In this document: positions 17,499 through 26,282 of the stretch, one piece after another
Layout of the letters: each line of letters starts with the position of its first letter
Position numbering within the stretch: position 1 is the stretch's first letter
From: Pseudomonas sp. P8_241
GTDB taxonomy: Bacteria; Pseudomonadota; Gammaproteobacteria; Pseudomonadales; Pseudomonadaceae
DNA length: 64,000 nucleotides
NCBI RefSeq assembly: GCF_034008315.1
Contig: NZ_CP125377.1
Span: forward strand, 2,678,001-2,742,000
Reading direction: 5' to 3'
The notes under the pieces: generated by a model
Seen by the model: only the letters and a program-made list of their open reading frames with translations
What the model was told of the DNA's origin: nothing
Databases searched by the model: none
Translations under genes and position numbers: made by a program

Positions 17499-18038
17499 TT
17501 ACCTACCAATCAATTTGAGCAGAAGAGGGGAGTTCGCCAGCAGGCCATCGGCCGCGGCGTAAATGAGCAGTGCAACCGCGGCCGCTGCCAGGGTCACGAA
17601 ACCATCGAACAGGTTGAGGTCGCGGGCGACCGGCGCGAGGCTGGCCACCAGCGCCAGCGCCACCAGTGCGCTGTTGCGCAGCAGCAGGACCGGGCGCAGT
17701 GGCTGAGCCTGATCAGGCCCGGCGCAACCGCAGTCGATGTCCGCGCGACCGCGCCACAGGTTGATGCCGATGGCGGCTGCGTACAGCGCCAAAAGGCCTG
17801 CCGCGCTCACGGCAGCCCAACCACGGCTGACCGGTACCAGCAGGGCAAACGCGATGGCCAGTTCCACCCATGGAATCAACCGCGCGCTCGGGCGTACCAG
17901 TGCCTCGGGCAACAGTTGGTAGTCCGCCAGTTGTTTCCTGAAACGGGCCGGCGCTCGTACCTTGTGGGTCGCGGCACTGGCCAGCAGCACCGCAATGGCG
18001 ATGGCACTGGCAATGATGAAGATCGGATCTGTGTGCAT
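17499..18038 (-). CDS. mauE: MauE integral membrane maturation protein
   Basis: A 179-residue membrane protein with four to five hydrophobic helices and a cysteine pair in DIDCGCAGPD between helices. This is the MauE/DoxX-like family, which works with MauD in disulfide formation in the small subunit. It lies 5 bp upstream of mauD and 11 bp downstream of aauB, so all four genes form one operon. Confidence 0.9.
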   Translation of the reverse strand: MHTDPIFIIASAIAIAVLLASAATHKVRAPARFRKQLADYQLLPEALVRPSARLIPWVELAIAFALLVPVSRGWAAVSAAGLLALYAAAIGINLWRGRADIDCGCAGPDQAQPLRPVLLLRNSALVALALVASLAPVARDLNLFDGFVTLAAAAVALLIYAAADGLLANSPLLLKLIGR

Positions 18039-18049
18039 GGCCGAACCTC

Positions 18050-19198
18050 TTAGTAGCTCATGACCTGAGTCGCGGTTTTGGCGACTTTGGGCATACTGCC
18101 GGTCAGCTTGTTGGTCTTGAGGTCGAAGATCTGCAAGCCACCCTCGACGTCGGTACCGAGCAGCAGCGGTTTGTCATCGCCGGTCGCCTGCATGCTCCAC
18201 ACCGGCACCGGTGCTTCGAGGGTCGCGACTTTCTTATGGGTCTTGAGATCAAACGCCCAGATCAGCGGGCTCGGGTCTTCCCACTTCATCGCTTCGTGAG
18301 CGTCGTGCATCAGCACGTACAAGCGGTCCAGCTTCGGCGACACGGCCATCAGCTGCCAGCCGCCCGGGGCCCAACCGGCTTTCTTTTCTTCTTCGCTGAC
18401 CAGCGACCAGGACGGCAGGATCTTCGGTGCATCGCCGGCGAAATCCACCGGGCGCACAGTGCCGGTCGTGGTGGTGAAGTAGTAGGTGTCGCCGACATTG
18501 ACGGCGCGCTCGACGAGTTTTTCTGCATTTGGATCAAAGAACGGCGTGCGGCTGCGCGCAGTTTCCTGGCCCTGATCGTTGAGGGTCACCACCTGCAGGC
18601 TGCCGTCGCCGCACAGCGAGGCGAAGCGGCGGTTGCCGATCGGGTAGTTGAGCACGCAGCCAGGGATGGCGATTTCCGTGGTAACGGCCTTGGCCTGGGT
18701 GTCGACCACGGTCACCGACGTCGACGGGGTGAAGTTATAGACGTAGACAAACTTGTCGTCGCCGCTTGTCTTCAGTGCGTAACGCTGGGTCAGCGACTCG
18801 GCACGCTTGTTCGGGATCAGCACTTCCCAGGCCGGCGACAGGGTCGAAGTATCCCAGGCAGTCAGCACGTCGGTGCGGGTACCCCGAGTACCGCGCGAAT
18901 ACCAGATATCGGCGGCGAAGAGGGTTTTCTGGTCATGGCTCAGGGCCGATGGCGCGGCGAAACCGGTCGGCACCATACCGAGAATGCGTTTCTGGTCCGG
19001 ATCGACAACCGTTACGCGGCCAGCCACGAAGCTGTCGAACTCGACGTCGACGACGAACGCACGGTGAGCTTCGGGTGGAAACGCCAGAACGGTCTGGCCA
19101 ATCGTACCGGCGGGCAGGTCCGCACGGGCACTGTTCAAACCGAGTACAAGCAGGCTCAGGCCAAGCGCTGACTGTACGGAGATCCTGTTTGTTCGCAT
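18050..19198 (-). CDS. aauB: Aromatic amine dehydrogenase large subunit
   Basis: A 382-residue periplasmic beta-propeller subunit with a signal peptide ending near SARA-DLPAG. Repeated beta-blades with D-x-W/T-type turns are seen (VVDPDQKRILGMVPTG, AWDTSTLSPAWEVLIP, AFDLKTHKKVATLE, IFDLKTNKLTGSM). It matches the MauB/AauB large subunit in length and position as first gene of the operon. It forms the substrate channel around the TTQ subunit. The 254-bp region upstream should hold the operon promoter. Confidence 0.9.
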   Translation of the reverse strand: MRTNRISVQSALGLSLLVLGLNSARADLPAGTIGQTVLAFPPEAHRAFVVDVEFDSFVAGRVTVVDPDQKRILGMVPTGFAAPSALSHDQKTLFAADIWYSRGTRGTRTDVLTAWDTSTLSPAWEVLIPNKRAESLTQRYALKTSGDDKFVYVYNFTPSTSVTVVDTQAKAVTTEIAIPGCVLNYPIGNRRFASLCGDGSLQVVTLNDQGQETARSRTPFFDPNAEKLVERAVNVGDTYYFTTTTGTVRPVDFAGDAPKILPSWSLVSEEEKKAGWAPGGWQLMAVSPKLDRLYVLMHDAHEAMKWEDPSPLIWAFDLKTHKKVATLEAPVPVWSMQATGDDKPLLLGTDVEGGLQIFDLKTNKLTGSMPKVAKTATQVMSY

Positions 19199-19391
19199 AA
19201 GGGGAACTTCCTGAATTGTTGGTAACGCGGATCGCGGGTGCTTTGGCAGATTTTTACCCTTTGATTCTGCCTTGCACCGGGATCAGGAGAATTGCCCTGC
19301 CTGCCAAGTGTTTGTGTGTCTGTGCCAGTGTCATGAAAGTGGCTTCACGGGCTGAAAAGCGGGGATTGAGAGAGTGGAGCAAGGCGCACTT

Positions 19392-19419
19392 GTGGCGAGG
19401 GGGCTTGCCCCCTCGCCAC
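19392..19419. repeat. Perfect GC-rich palindrome
   Basis: GTGGCGAGGGGGC and its exact complement GCCCCCTCGCCAC are separated by only TT, a 13-bp stem in the gap between the kinase gene end and the aauB promoter. This is a second REP-like class common in fluorescent pseudomonads and may also stop transcripts leaving the kinase gene. Confidence 0.7.
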
Positions 19420-19452
19420 GGGGGTTGTGTAAGGTCGAAGGATTTGTGTGCG

Positions 19453-20925
19453 TCAGACGAGGGGAAGGGAGAAGCTGAACACCGCGCCGCACGGCTCCTG
19501 GTTTTGCGCCCAGATGTCACCGCGGTGGCGGCCGATGATGTTCTTGCACAGTGCCAGGCCGATGCCGTTGCCGCTGACCTTGGATGAAAAGAAACCGTCG
19601 AACAGCTTTTCCTGCGCCGCAGCCTGAATGCCACGCCCACTGTCTTCAATCCGCACCAGCGCCACGCCGTTATCGGCGCTGGCATGAATGCGCAGCAAGC
19701 GTCGTTCGGTCGGCAGGTCGGCCATTTCTTCAATGGCGTTGAAGGCCAGGTTGAGAATCACCTGGCCGATCAGCACCTTCTCGCAACTCACCCGCAGCGG
19801 AACGGGCGAGGGCACGATTTCCACGCGCACCAGGCTCGGATCGGCGCGCAGGCTGATGAAATAACGGGTTTCGCGCAGCAGTTCGTTGAGATCGACCAGC
19901 TCCTCCGATTGCTCAAGCTTGACCACGTAATCGCGCACGCTCTTGATAATCACGGAGGCGTGCTCGATTTGCCGCACCGCATTCTGCAAACCCCAGGCCA
20001 CGCCTTGATCGGCATCGGCTGATTTGCCCAGGCGAATCACCGCCCCTTCAATAAAGTTACGGGTTGCCGCCAACGGCTGGCTCAGTTCATGGGCGATGGC
20101 CACCGCCATTTCGCCCATGGCGTTGTAGCGCGCCAGATATTCGATCTTCTGCTCGCTGACCCGCCGCGCTTCTTCGGCCTGCACCTGCTCGGTGACATCG
20201 CGAAACAGCAGGAGGTGACCGACCAGATCGTCCTCGATCTCGATATAGCGGCACGTTGCGTGATGCCAGCGCCACTCGCCGTCACGTCGCTGCAATTTAT
20301 AGTGGACGCTGAACGGCGCGTGTTCCGGTGTCTCGTTGGCAAGCTGTTGCAGCAGGCGCCGGCGCGAAGCATCGTCGCACCAGGCCAGGAAGTTTTTACC
20401 CATCAACTGACGCACTTCACTGTTGAGCAGGAGCGCGCCGGAGTCGCTGATAAAGCGGATATCGCCCTCGGGCCCGAGTACGGCCACGCCTTCAGCCAGG
20501 TCTTGCATGAAGGCCGTGAGTCGGCTTTCGAACCGTTTGAGGTCGCGCTTGACCTTGTCTTCCTTGGAGATGTCGCGGAACTGCACCATCAACACATCGC
20601 GACCGTCCAGGTGCACCAGCGTCGCCACCGCCTCGGAAAGAATCTCCACGCCTTGCTTGGACCGATAGCACCACTCGATGGCCCGTTGGCCCGTGCGTGC
20701 AGCGCCCTCCAGCCAGCGCAGACCCACCGAACGCCGGTACTTCGGTGCGTCGCGGGTCATGTCGGGAGCCTTGAGCGGCGTCAGTTCTTCCAGGGTAAAG
20801 CCCAGCGCCGCCAGGGCGGCAGCGTTGGCCCAGAGAATTTCCTTGGTGTGCGCATCGTGAAGAATGATGCACAGCGGCATGGCTTCGATCAGCGCATAAA
20901 AGTCGTTCGGTTTTGGCAAATACAT
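19453..20925 (-). CDS. PAS-domain sensor histidine kinase (FixL-like)
   Basis: A 490-residue soluble kinase with no transmembrane segment. Two PAS-like sensor domains (about residues 8-120 and 138-248) precede a HisKA domain with phospho-acceptor His279 (AIAHELSQPLA) and a HATPase domain (NLAFNAIEEM, EDSGRGI, GNGIGLAL). The layout is that of FixL/TodS-like cytosolic sensors of aromatic compounds or redox state. It sits between the aau and iac operons, divergent from iacA. No receiver gene adjoins it; the FixJ-type regulator at 29295-29924 is the obvious partner, about 8.4 kb away. Confidence 0.88.
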   Translation of the reverse strand: MYLPKPNDFYALIEAMPLCIILHDAHTKEILWANAAALAALGFTLEELTPLKAPDMTRDAPKYRRSVGLRWLEGAARTGQRAIEWCYRSKQGVEILSEAVATLVHLDGRDVLMVQFRDISKEDKVKRDLKRFESRLTAFMQDLAEGVAVLGPEGDIRFISDSGALLLNSEVRQLMGKNFLAWCDDASRRRLLQQLANETPEHAPFSVHYKLQRRDGEWRWHHATCRYIEIEDDLVGHLLLFRDVTEQVQAEEARRVSEQKIEYLARYNAMGEMAVAIAHELSQPLAATRNFIEGAVIRLGKSADADQGVAWGLQNAVRQIEHASVIIKSVRDYVVKLEQSEELVDLNELLRETRYFISLRADPSLVRVEIVPSPVPLRVSCEKVLIGQVILNLAFNAIEEMADLPTERRLLRIHASADNGVALVRIEDSGRGIQAAAQEKLFDGFFSSKVSGNGIGLALCKNIIGRHRGDIWAQNQEPCGAVFSFSLPLV

Positions 20926-21023
20926 CGCACAGCCCTTGGCGGCAGAGGGGTCTGACCGGTGAAGTCAGAAGTATGGCTTTTTATACCCGCTCGCGCATGG
21001 GGATGCGCTCAGAGGTAACCGGC

Positions 21024-21044
21024 GTCGAACTAGGGGTTTTCTTT
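21024..21044 (-). promoter_or_regulatory. Candidate operator, copy A (shared with 30041-30060)
   Basis: Read on the minus strand the site is AAAGAAAACCCC followed by TAGTTCGAC. It matches the site at 30041-30060 in 18 of 20 positions with one inserted base. It lies about 100 bp upstream of the kinase gene and about 230 bp upstream of iacA. See the finding on the shared motif. Confidence 0.6.
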
Positions 21045-21127
21045 AGCCGGGGGGCTGCACGCACCAATAGTTGCGGCCGGACGCGGTTTTTACACTGGAC
21101 CGCAATGCAAAGGCTGCGACGGCTACC

Positions 21128-21226
21128 TGTAGGAGCGAGCTTGCTCGCGATGGACGTCAACGATAACGCGTCCTGTCTGAATGATCGCGTTGTTCAGACT
21201 TTTTTCGCGAGCAAGCTCGCTCCTAC
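21128..21226. repeat. REP pair (REPIN-like)
   Basis: TGTAGGAGCGAGCTTGCTCGC and its inverted copy GCGAGCAAGCTCGCTCCTACA bracket a spacer of about 57 bases, immediately before the iacA ribosome binding site region. Complete, well-matched arms. Confidence 0.88.
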
Positions 21227-21276
21227 AGAAGATACCGGTTCAGCCCACTAACAATAATCAAAACGGAGAATGCCCC

Positions 21277-22440
21277 ATGCTGCGTTCAGCGGTTGCGCAA
21301 CAAGACGCACTGATTGGCGTTGACGAGAACGTCGTCGACAGCCAGGCCTTTGCGCAGGTACTGGAAGAAGTTCGCCAGCGTCGCAATGAATTCGACGAAG
21401 GTTCCCACGTACCCCGGGACATGATCGAGCGTTTCAAACAGGTCGGCATCTATCGCGCCGCCACGCCGAAATGCTTCGGTGGCGACGCCCTGGCACCGGC
21501 TCTGTTCCTGGAAATGATCGAACGCATCTCCGAAGCCGACGGCTCGGCAGGCTGGGTGGCCAGCTTCGGCAGCGCCGGTGTTTACCTCGCAGCCTTGCCG
21601 CGGGAAACCCTGGCTGAGCTCTACGCCGAAAGCCCTGATCTCGTATTCGCTGGCGGTCTGTTCCCGTTGCAACCAGCCGAGGCCGTAGACGGCGGTTATC
21701 AGGTCAACGGCACCTGGAAATTCGCCAGCGGCTGCAAAGGTGCAGACCTGTTGGGCGTTGGTATCGGCGCTGCCGGCGGCAAGCCGCGCACCGCAGTGTT
21801 TCGTCCGGCGCAGGTCGACATCGTCGAGAACTGGGAAGTGGTCGGCCTCAAAGGCACTGGCAGCCATGACTTGCGCGTGACCGATCAACACGTTGATGAG
21901 CGCTGGACCTTCATCCGTGGCGGTGCCTCGACCATCGACGAGCCGCTGTTCCGCTACCCGTCGATCGCCTACGCCGCGCAAGTGCTGGCAGTGGTCAACC
22001 TCGGCCTGGCCCGTGCGGCTCTCGACGAAATCAGCCGTATGGCTGGCGGCAGCGGCATTACCGGCGCACCGAAATTGTCCGACCGCGCCTACGTGCGCAT
22101 CGAGATCGCCAAGGCTGAAGCCAAGCTCAGCGCCGCACGCGGTTTCTTCTACAACGCCACCGAACAGGTGTGGAACTCGATCGTCGCCGGCAACCCGGTC
22201 ACGCCAGAGCAGACCAGCCTGTTGCGTCTGTCTGCGATTCACGTGTCCCAGGCCGGTGCCGAAGTCGTGCAAAGCGCCTACAGCCTGGCGGGCACCACCG
22301 CCATTTACCTGCGCCATCCGCTGCAACGCTACCTGCGCGACTCGATGGTGGTGACCCAGCACGCGTTCCTCAGCGAAGGCCTTTACGACGGCGCGGGCTC
22401 GGTGTTCCTCGGCGTCCCGCCGTTCCCGGGCTACATCTGA
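21277..22440 (+). CDS. iacA: IacA, acyl-CoA-dehydrogenase-like flavin monooxygenase
   Basis: A 387-residue member of the acyl-CoA dehydrogenase fold, group D flavin monooxygenase branch (EMIERISEADGSAGWVASFG, NGTWKFASGCKGAD, VVGLKGTGSHDL). In indole-3-acetate (IAA) degradation, IacA carries out the first ring oxidation using reduced flavin supplied by IacG; related enzymes also convert indole to indoxyl. The start at 21277 follows GGAG at the right distance. It is the first gene of a run whose order (A-B-I-H-C-D-E-F) fits the Pseudomonas putida iac cluster as I recall it. Confidence in the family is high; the IAA substrate is inferred from the whole gene set. Confidence 0.85.
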   Translation: MLRSAVAQQDALIGVDENVVDSQAFAQVLEEVRQRRNEFDEGSHVPRDMIERFKQVGIYRAATPKCFGGDALAPALFLEMIERISEADGSAGWVASFGSAGVYLAALPRETLAELYAESPDLVFAGGLFPLQPAEAVDGGYQVNGTWKFASGCKGADLLGVGIGAAGGKPRTAVFRPAQVDIVENWEVVGLKGTGSHDLRVTDQHVDERWTFIRGGASTIDEPLFRYPSIAYAAQVLAVVNLGLARAALDEISRMAGGSGITGAPKLSDRAYVRIEIAKAEAKLSAARGFFYNATEQVWNSIVAGNPVTPEQTSLLRLSAIHVSQAGAEVVQSAYSLAGTTAIYLRHPLQRYLRDSMVVTQHAFLSEGLYDGAGSVFLGVPPFPGYI

Positions 22441-22477
22441 ACCCTATTGATTTTTCACTTTTTCAAGGATCAACCGC

Positions 22478-22849
22478 ATGTCCCAAGCTACCCAGGAACC
22501 GTTGCGCGTCGTCTTCTGCATCGGCATCACCCAGAACTTTTTCGACCTGCCCACCGGCGAAGGCCTGAGCGTGTGGAAAGGCTTCAGCCAGATGATGGGC
22601 GATCTCGGCGCGATGCCCGGCATTAACGTGCTCGGCGCGATGGATGACGACCGTCTGATGGTCGGCCCCTCCACGACTTCGCCATGGACCGTGTACATCA
22701 TGGCCGACGTCGACTGCCACCAGTCGGTGATTGACGCCTGCAACCTGTTCCGCACCACGCCGGTCGGCCAGTACAGCCTGTGGCGCTACGCCAAGATCGA
22801 AGCGCGCATTGGTCGCCCGCTGACCATTCCTGATGCGGCCAAGGTGTAA
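22478..22849 (+). CDS. iacB: IacB, small conserved protein of IAA degradation
   Basis: A 123-residue protein without a signal peptide, beginning MSQATQEPLRVVFCIGITQNF and containing GINVLGAMDDDRLMVGPS. The position between iacA and iacI and the size match IacB, a small accessory protein of uncertain enzymatic role, possibly a dimeric alpha-beta barrel-like fold. It lies 37 bp after iacA and 3 bp before iacI, so it belongs to the same operon. Confidence 0.75.
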   Translation: MSQATQEPLRVVFCIGITQNFFDLPTGEGLSVWKGFSQMMGDLGAMPGINVLGAMDDDRLMVGPSTTSPWTVYIMADVDCHQSVIDACNLFRTTPVGQYSLWRYAKIEARIGRPLTIPDAAKV

Positions 22850-22852
22850 GCC

Positions 22853-23323
22853 ATGAACGAGGCCTTGCTGCAGCGTCTGGCGACGCTTGAAGGGGAGAGT
22901 GCTGTGCGCCGCTTGATGGCGTGCTACATGGACCTGTGCGACGTGCCGCGGGCGGCGATTCATCTAAGCCAGTTGGCGCAGTTGTTCACCGAAGATGCGA
23001 TCTGGGAAGGCCTCGGCGCCCAGACCGCGCAGACCTTCGGTCAGCATCAGGGACGTGAGGCGGTGGCGGCGTTTGTCGGCGGCTACCTGCCGCCATCGGA
23101 CCACTTCAAGCTGAACCTGCACTACCTCACCAGCGAGTCGATTGTGGTCGACGGCAAGGCTGCGCAAGGGCAATGGATCATGCAGCAGATCTCGACCTAC
23201 GCCGATGGCCGCAACGAGCTGTTCGGCACGCGCCTGAACATCGATTTTCGTTGCGTCGACGGCGTCTGGCTGATCGCGCATTTCCGTACGCAACGGCTGT
23301 TCAACACGGAGCTGAGTGCATGA
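22853..23323 (+). CDS. iacI: IacI, SnoaL/NTF2-like protein
   Basis: A 156-residue NTF2-fold protein (LAQLFTEDAIWEGLGAQ, REAVAAFVGGYLPPSDHFK, LNIDFRCVDGVWLIAHFR). Such folds serve as small isomerases or hydrolases, or as ring-hydroxylating dioxygenase beta subunits; here it is not the dioxygenase partner, since that gene (iacD) is separate. IacI is needed for full IAA turnover in other bacteria. Its stop overlaps the iacH start by ATGA. Confidence 0.75.
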   Translation: MNEALLQRLATLEGESAVRRLMACYMDLCDVPRAAIHLSQLAQLFTEDAIWEGLGAQTAQTFGQHQGREAVAAFVGGYLPPSDHFKLNLHYLTSESIVVDGKAAQGQWIMQQISTYADGRNELFGTRLNIDFRCVDGVWLIAHFRTQRLFNTELSA

Positions 23324-24468
23324 GTACTTTCATCAGCGAATTCCTCCTCGGTGGCGACGGCAAACGCGTTGCGATCAAGGACTCCATCGACATCGCCGGT
23401 TATCCGACCCGTTCGGGCAGCCGCGCCTTCGCCGACGCACCGGCCGCGACGAAAAACGCTGAAGTGGTCGACGCAATCCTCGACGCTGGCTGGCAGATTG
23501 TCGGCAAGACCAACCTGCATGAACTGGCTTTCGGCGTCACCGGTATCAACGACTTGACCGGTACGCCGATCAACCCGCAAGCACCGGATCGCGTGCCTGG
23601 CGGCTCGTCCAGCGGTTCGGCGTCGGCAGTCGCGGCAGGCCTTGCAGACATCGCCATTGGCACCGACACCGGTGGTTCGGTGCGGGTGCCGGCAGCGTGC
23701 TGCGGCATCGCCGGGTTGAAGCCGACTTACGGTCGTGTCAGCCGTGTCGGTGCCCATCCATTGGAATCGAGCCTCGATTGCGTCGGGCCGTTCGCCAGAT
23801 CCATGGACGATCTGATTGCCGCGATGCAGGTGATTTGCCCCGGATTTGAAGTACAGGGCCTGCCGAGCGCCGCTGCCAAAGTCGCCTTTCTGGAAGTGGG
23901 CTGCGACCCGCACCTGCAAGCCTGCCTGGGGGCCGCCGCCGACCGTGCCGGATGGCGCCGTGGCAGCCTGCACCTGAGCGAATTCGAAGCAGCGTTCGCC
24001 GCCGGCCTCACCGTGATCAATTTTGAAAACTGGGCGGCCTTCGGTCACCTGACCGGCAAAGGCTTGATCGGCGCTGATGTGGAAACACGTTTGCTGGCGG
24101 CCGGCCGTACCACACGCGAAGAACTGGCTCAGGCCGAAGCCGTGCGCACAGCGTTCACCCGACAAGTGGATGCGGCGCTGGAAGACTTTTCGGTGTTGCT
24201 GCTGCCGACGATGCCGACCCTGCCGCCGACCCTCAGCGAAGCCCGCGCCGGTAGCAAAGCCGTGGCTGGCATGACTCCGCTGGTTCGGCCTTTCAACCTC
24301 AGCGGCCATCCGGCCCTGACGGTGCCGGTGGAACTCGATTGCGGCGGATTGAAAGTCGGCCTGCAAATCGTTGGCCGCAAAGGTCAGGACGAACGGGTCT
24401 GCGCCTTCGGTGCGCAGCTGCAACTCAGCATGGCCGGTCAACGACCGGCTGCTAAAACCAAATCATAA
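23320..24468 (+). CDS. iacH: IacH, amidase-signature hydrolase
   Basis: A 382-residue amidase-signature enzyme. The Ser-cisSer-Lys triad is visible: Lys20 in VAIKDSIDIAG, the serine-rich loop PGGSSSGSAS (cis-Ser within residues 96-98) and the nucleophile Ser120 in TDTGGSVRVPAA. In the IAA pathway an amidase is expected to open the oxidised indole (lactam) ring. It is translationally coupled to iacI and precedes iacC by 23 bp with a good AGGAG. Confidence 0.87.
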   Translation: MSTFISEFLLGGDGKRVAIKDSIDIAGYPTRSGSRAFADAPAATKNAEVVDAILDAGWQIVGKTNLHELAFGVTGINDLTGTPINPQAPDRVPGGSSSGSASAVAAGLADIAIGTDTGGSVRVPAACCGIAGLKPTYGRVSRVGAHPLESSLDCVGPFARSMDDLIAAMQVICPGFEVQGLPSAAAKVAFLEVGCDPHLQACLGAAADRAGWRRGSLHLSEFEAAFAAGLTVINFENWAAFGHLTGKGLIGADVETRLLAAGRTTREELAQAEAVRTAFTRQVDAALEDFSVLLLPTMPTLPPTLSEARAGSKAVAGMTPLVRPFNLSGHPALTVPVELDCGGLKVGLQIVGRKGQDERVCAFGAQLQLSMAGQRPAAKTKS

Positions 24469-24491
24469 AAAGAAGCCATGAGGAGAACCGC

Positions 24492-25775
24492 ATGAGCACT
24501 CATGAATATCAGCTGATCGCATCGTCGAAAAGCCCCGAAGACCTGGTCCAGCACGACCGTGTCGACGTCTCGCTGTACAACGACCCGGCGCTGTTCGAAG
24601 TCGAGCTGGACAAGATTTTCTACCGCACCTGGGTGTGGGTTGCCCACGAAAGCGAAGTGCGCAACAGCGGCGACTTCAAGACCGCCATGATCGGCCGTCG
24701 CCCGGTGATCGTCGTGCGCGACAAGAAGAACAACATCAACGTGCTGGAAAACCGTTGCCGCCACCGTGGCGCCACCGTGTGCGAGAAGCACAAGGGCAAC
24801 GCCACCGGTTTCACCTGCCCGTACCACAGCTGGTCCTATGGCCTGGACGGCAAGCTGCGTGCGCTGCCGTATCCGGATGGCTACGAAGGCATCCTGGAGA
24901 AATCCGAGTTGCCGCTGACCAGCCTGCGCGTCGAAAGCTACGCCGGCATGGTCTTCGCCAGCTACAACGACGAGATCGAACCGCTGGAAGACTTCCTCGG
25001 CGGTGCGAAACACTGGATGGACCTGTTCATGAAGCAGGGCGCCGGTTACCCGATCAAGACCCAGGGCGAACACAAGTTCAGCTTCAAGGGCAACTGGAAG
25101 ATCCAGTTGGAAAACACCACCGACGGTTATCACTTCCCGATCGTGCACAAGTCGTTCATGTCGTCGGTGGATGAAGAAACCTCGGAAATGCTCTCGTTCA
25201 TGACCGACGAACAAGCCGTGACCCACTCACTGGGCAACGGCCACAGTGTGATGGTCATGGTGCCGGAGCACGTCGATCTCGATCACGACGATGGCACCGA
25301 ACAGTTGCAGGAGCGCTTCGCTCATGTCACTGAAGAGTTGTCCAAAACCATGCCGGCCGATCAGGTCCGTCGCATCGTGCGCTCGCTGCACGGCGCCGGT
25401 TTCAACCTGAACCTGTTCCCGAACGTGGCGATGTCGATGTCGTTCTTCCGTGTACTGCGCCCGGTGTCGGTCACCGAAACCGAGATCCGTCACGTGGCCC
25501 TCGGCATGGAAGGCGGCCCGGAAATCGCCAACCGCGAACGCATGCGTATCCACGAACACTTCCAGGGTCCGTTCGGTTTCGGCAGCCCCGACGATGCCGA
25601 AGCCTGGGATCGCGTACAGCGCGGCTCGTATGCCGGCGTTGATGCGCCGATCCTGGTCAACCGCGGCCTGAACCGCGAAATCACCGCAGAAAACGGCGAC
25701 AAGGTCAGCCACGCCACCGACGAAGGCGGCATGCGCGGTGCCTACGACATGTGGAAAAGGATGATGAGCCAATGA
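24492..25775 (+). CDS. iacC: IacC, Rieske ring-hydroxylating oxygenase alpha subunit
   Basis: A 427-residue large subunit. The Rieske [2Fe-2S] site is Cys89-x-His91 (CRHRG) with Cys109-x2-His112 (CPYHSW). The mononuclear iron site is in the segment TTDGYHFPIVHKSF (about residues 208-220), giving the usual Asp/His/His facial set. Together with IacD and the reductase IacF it should perform the dioxygenation that releases catechol from the aromatic intermediate. Overlaps iacD by ATGA. Confidence 0.9.
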   Translation: MSTHEYQLIASSKSPEDLVQHDRVDVSLYNDPALFEVELDKIFYRTWVWVAHESEVRNSGDFKTAMIGRRPVIVVRDKKNNINVLENRCRHRGATVCEKHKGNATGFTCPYHSWSYGLDGKLRALPYPDGYEGILEKSELPLTSLRVESYAGMVFASYNDEIEPLEDFLGGAKHWMDLFMKQGAGYPIKTQGEHKFSFKGNWKIQLENTTDGYHFPIVHKSFMSSVDEETSEMLSFMTDEQAVTHSLGNGHSVMVMVPEHVDLDHDDGTEQLQERFAHVTEELSKTMPADQVRRIVRSLHGAGFNLNLFPNVAMSMSFFRVLRPVSVTETEIRHVALGMEGGPEIANRERMRIHEHFQGPFGFGSPDDAEAWDRVQRGSYAGVDAPILVNRGLNREITAENGDKVSHATDEGGMRGAYDMWKRMMSQ

Positions 25776-26272
25776 GCAATCACGACACCCTGAATGGTTT
25801 TTCCGGGCAATTGGCCCAGGCCATGGAATTCATCTGGCGCGAAGCCGAACTGCTCGACCACAAGAACTACGCCGAATGGGCGACCTTGTGGAGCGAAAGC
25901 GGCAAGTACATCGTGCCGATCGACCCGGACACCGAAGATTTCGAAGCGACCCTGAACTACGCCTATGACGATGCGCGCATGCGTGATCTGCGCATCGAAC
26001 GCCTGACCGCCGGCTACTCGCCGTCGGCCGTCGACGCGGCGAAAACCATTCGCACCATCTCGCGTTTCCGCCTGGTGGAAGCGGCGGGCGACATCGTCGA
26101 AGTCAACTCGGCGCAGTTGCTGTACGCCTACAAGCGCGGCGTGCACACACCGTTCGTGGCCGACTTGAACCACCGCATTCGCTTCACCGATGGCGTGCCG
26201 ACCCTGGAGCGTAAAGTGGTGCGGCTGATCAACTCCACCGACAGCCTGAGCGCGCTCGGCTTCCTTTTGTGA
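25772..26272 (+). CDS. iacD: IacD, ring-hydroxylating oxygenase beta subunit
   Basis: A 166-residue NTF2-fold small subunit of a ring-hydroxylating oxygenase (FIWREAELLDHKNYAEW, MRDLRIERLTAGYSPS, TIRTISRFRLVEA). It has no cofactor site and plays a structural role in the alpha3-beta3 oxygenase. The start at 25772 overlaps the iacC stop as ATGA, so the two are co-translated. Confidence 0.9.
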   Translation: MSNHDTLNGFSGQLAQAMEFIWREAELLDHKNYAEWATLWSESGKYIVPIDPDTEDFEATLNYAYDDARMRDLRIERLTAGYSPSAVDAAKTIRTISRFRLVEAAGDIVEVNSAQLLYAYKRGVHTPFVADLNHRIRFTDGVPTLERKVVRLINSTDSLSALGFLL

Positions 26273-26282
26273 GGGCAACATC

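Larger units (their letters stand above)
20926..21276. promoter_or_regulatory. 351-bp divergent regulatory region between kinase gene and iacA
   Basis: This gene-free region should hold promoters for the sensor kinase (left) and the iac operon (right). It contains the candidate operator at 21024-21044 and a REP pair at 21128-21226. I could not assign -35/-10 elements with confidence. Confidence 0.55.

Noticed and set aside
19216..19587. A 123-codon plus-strand ORF in the gap before the kinase gene
   Set aside because: It runs through a perfect GC-rich palindrome and into the antisense of the kinase C-terminus; no coding signal is seen.
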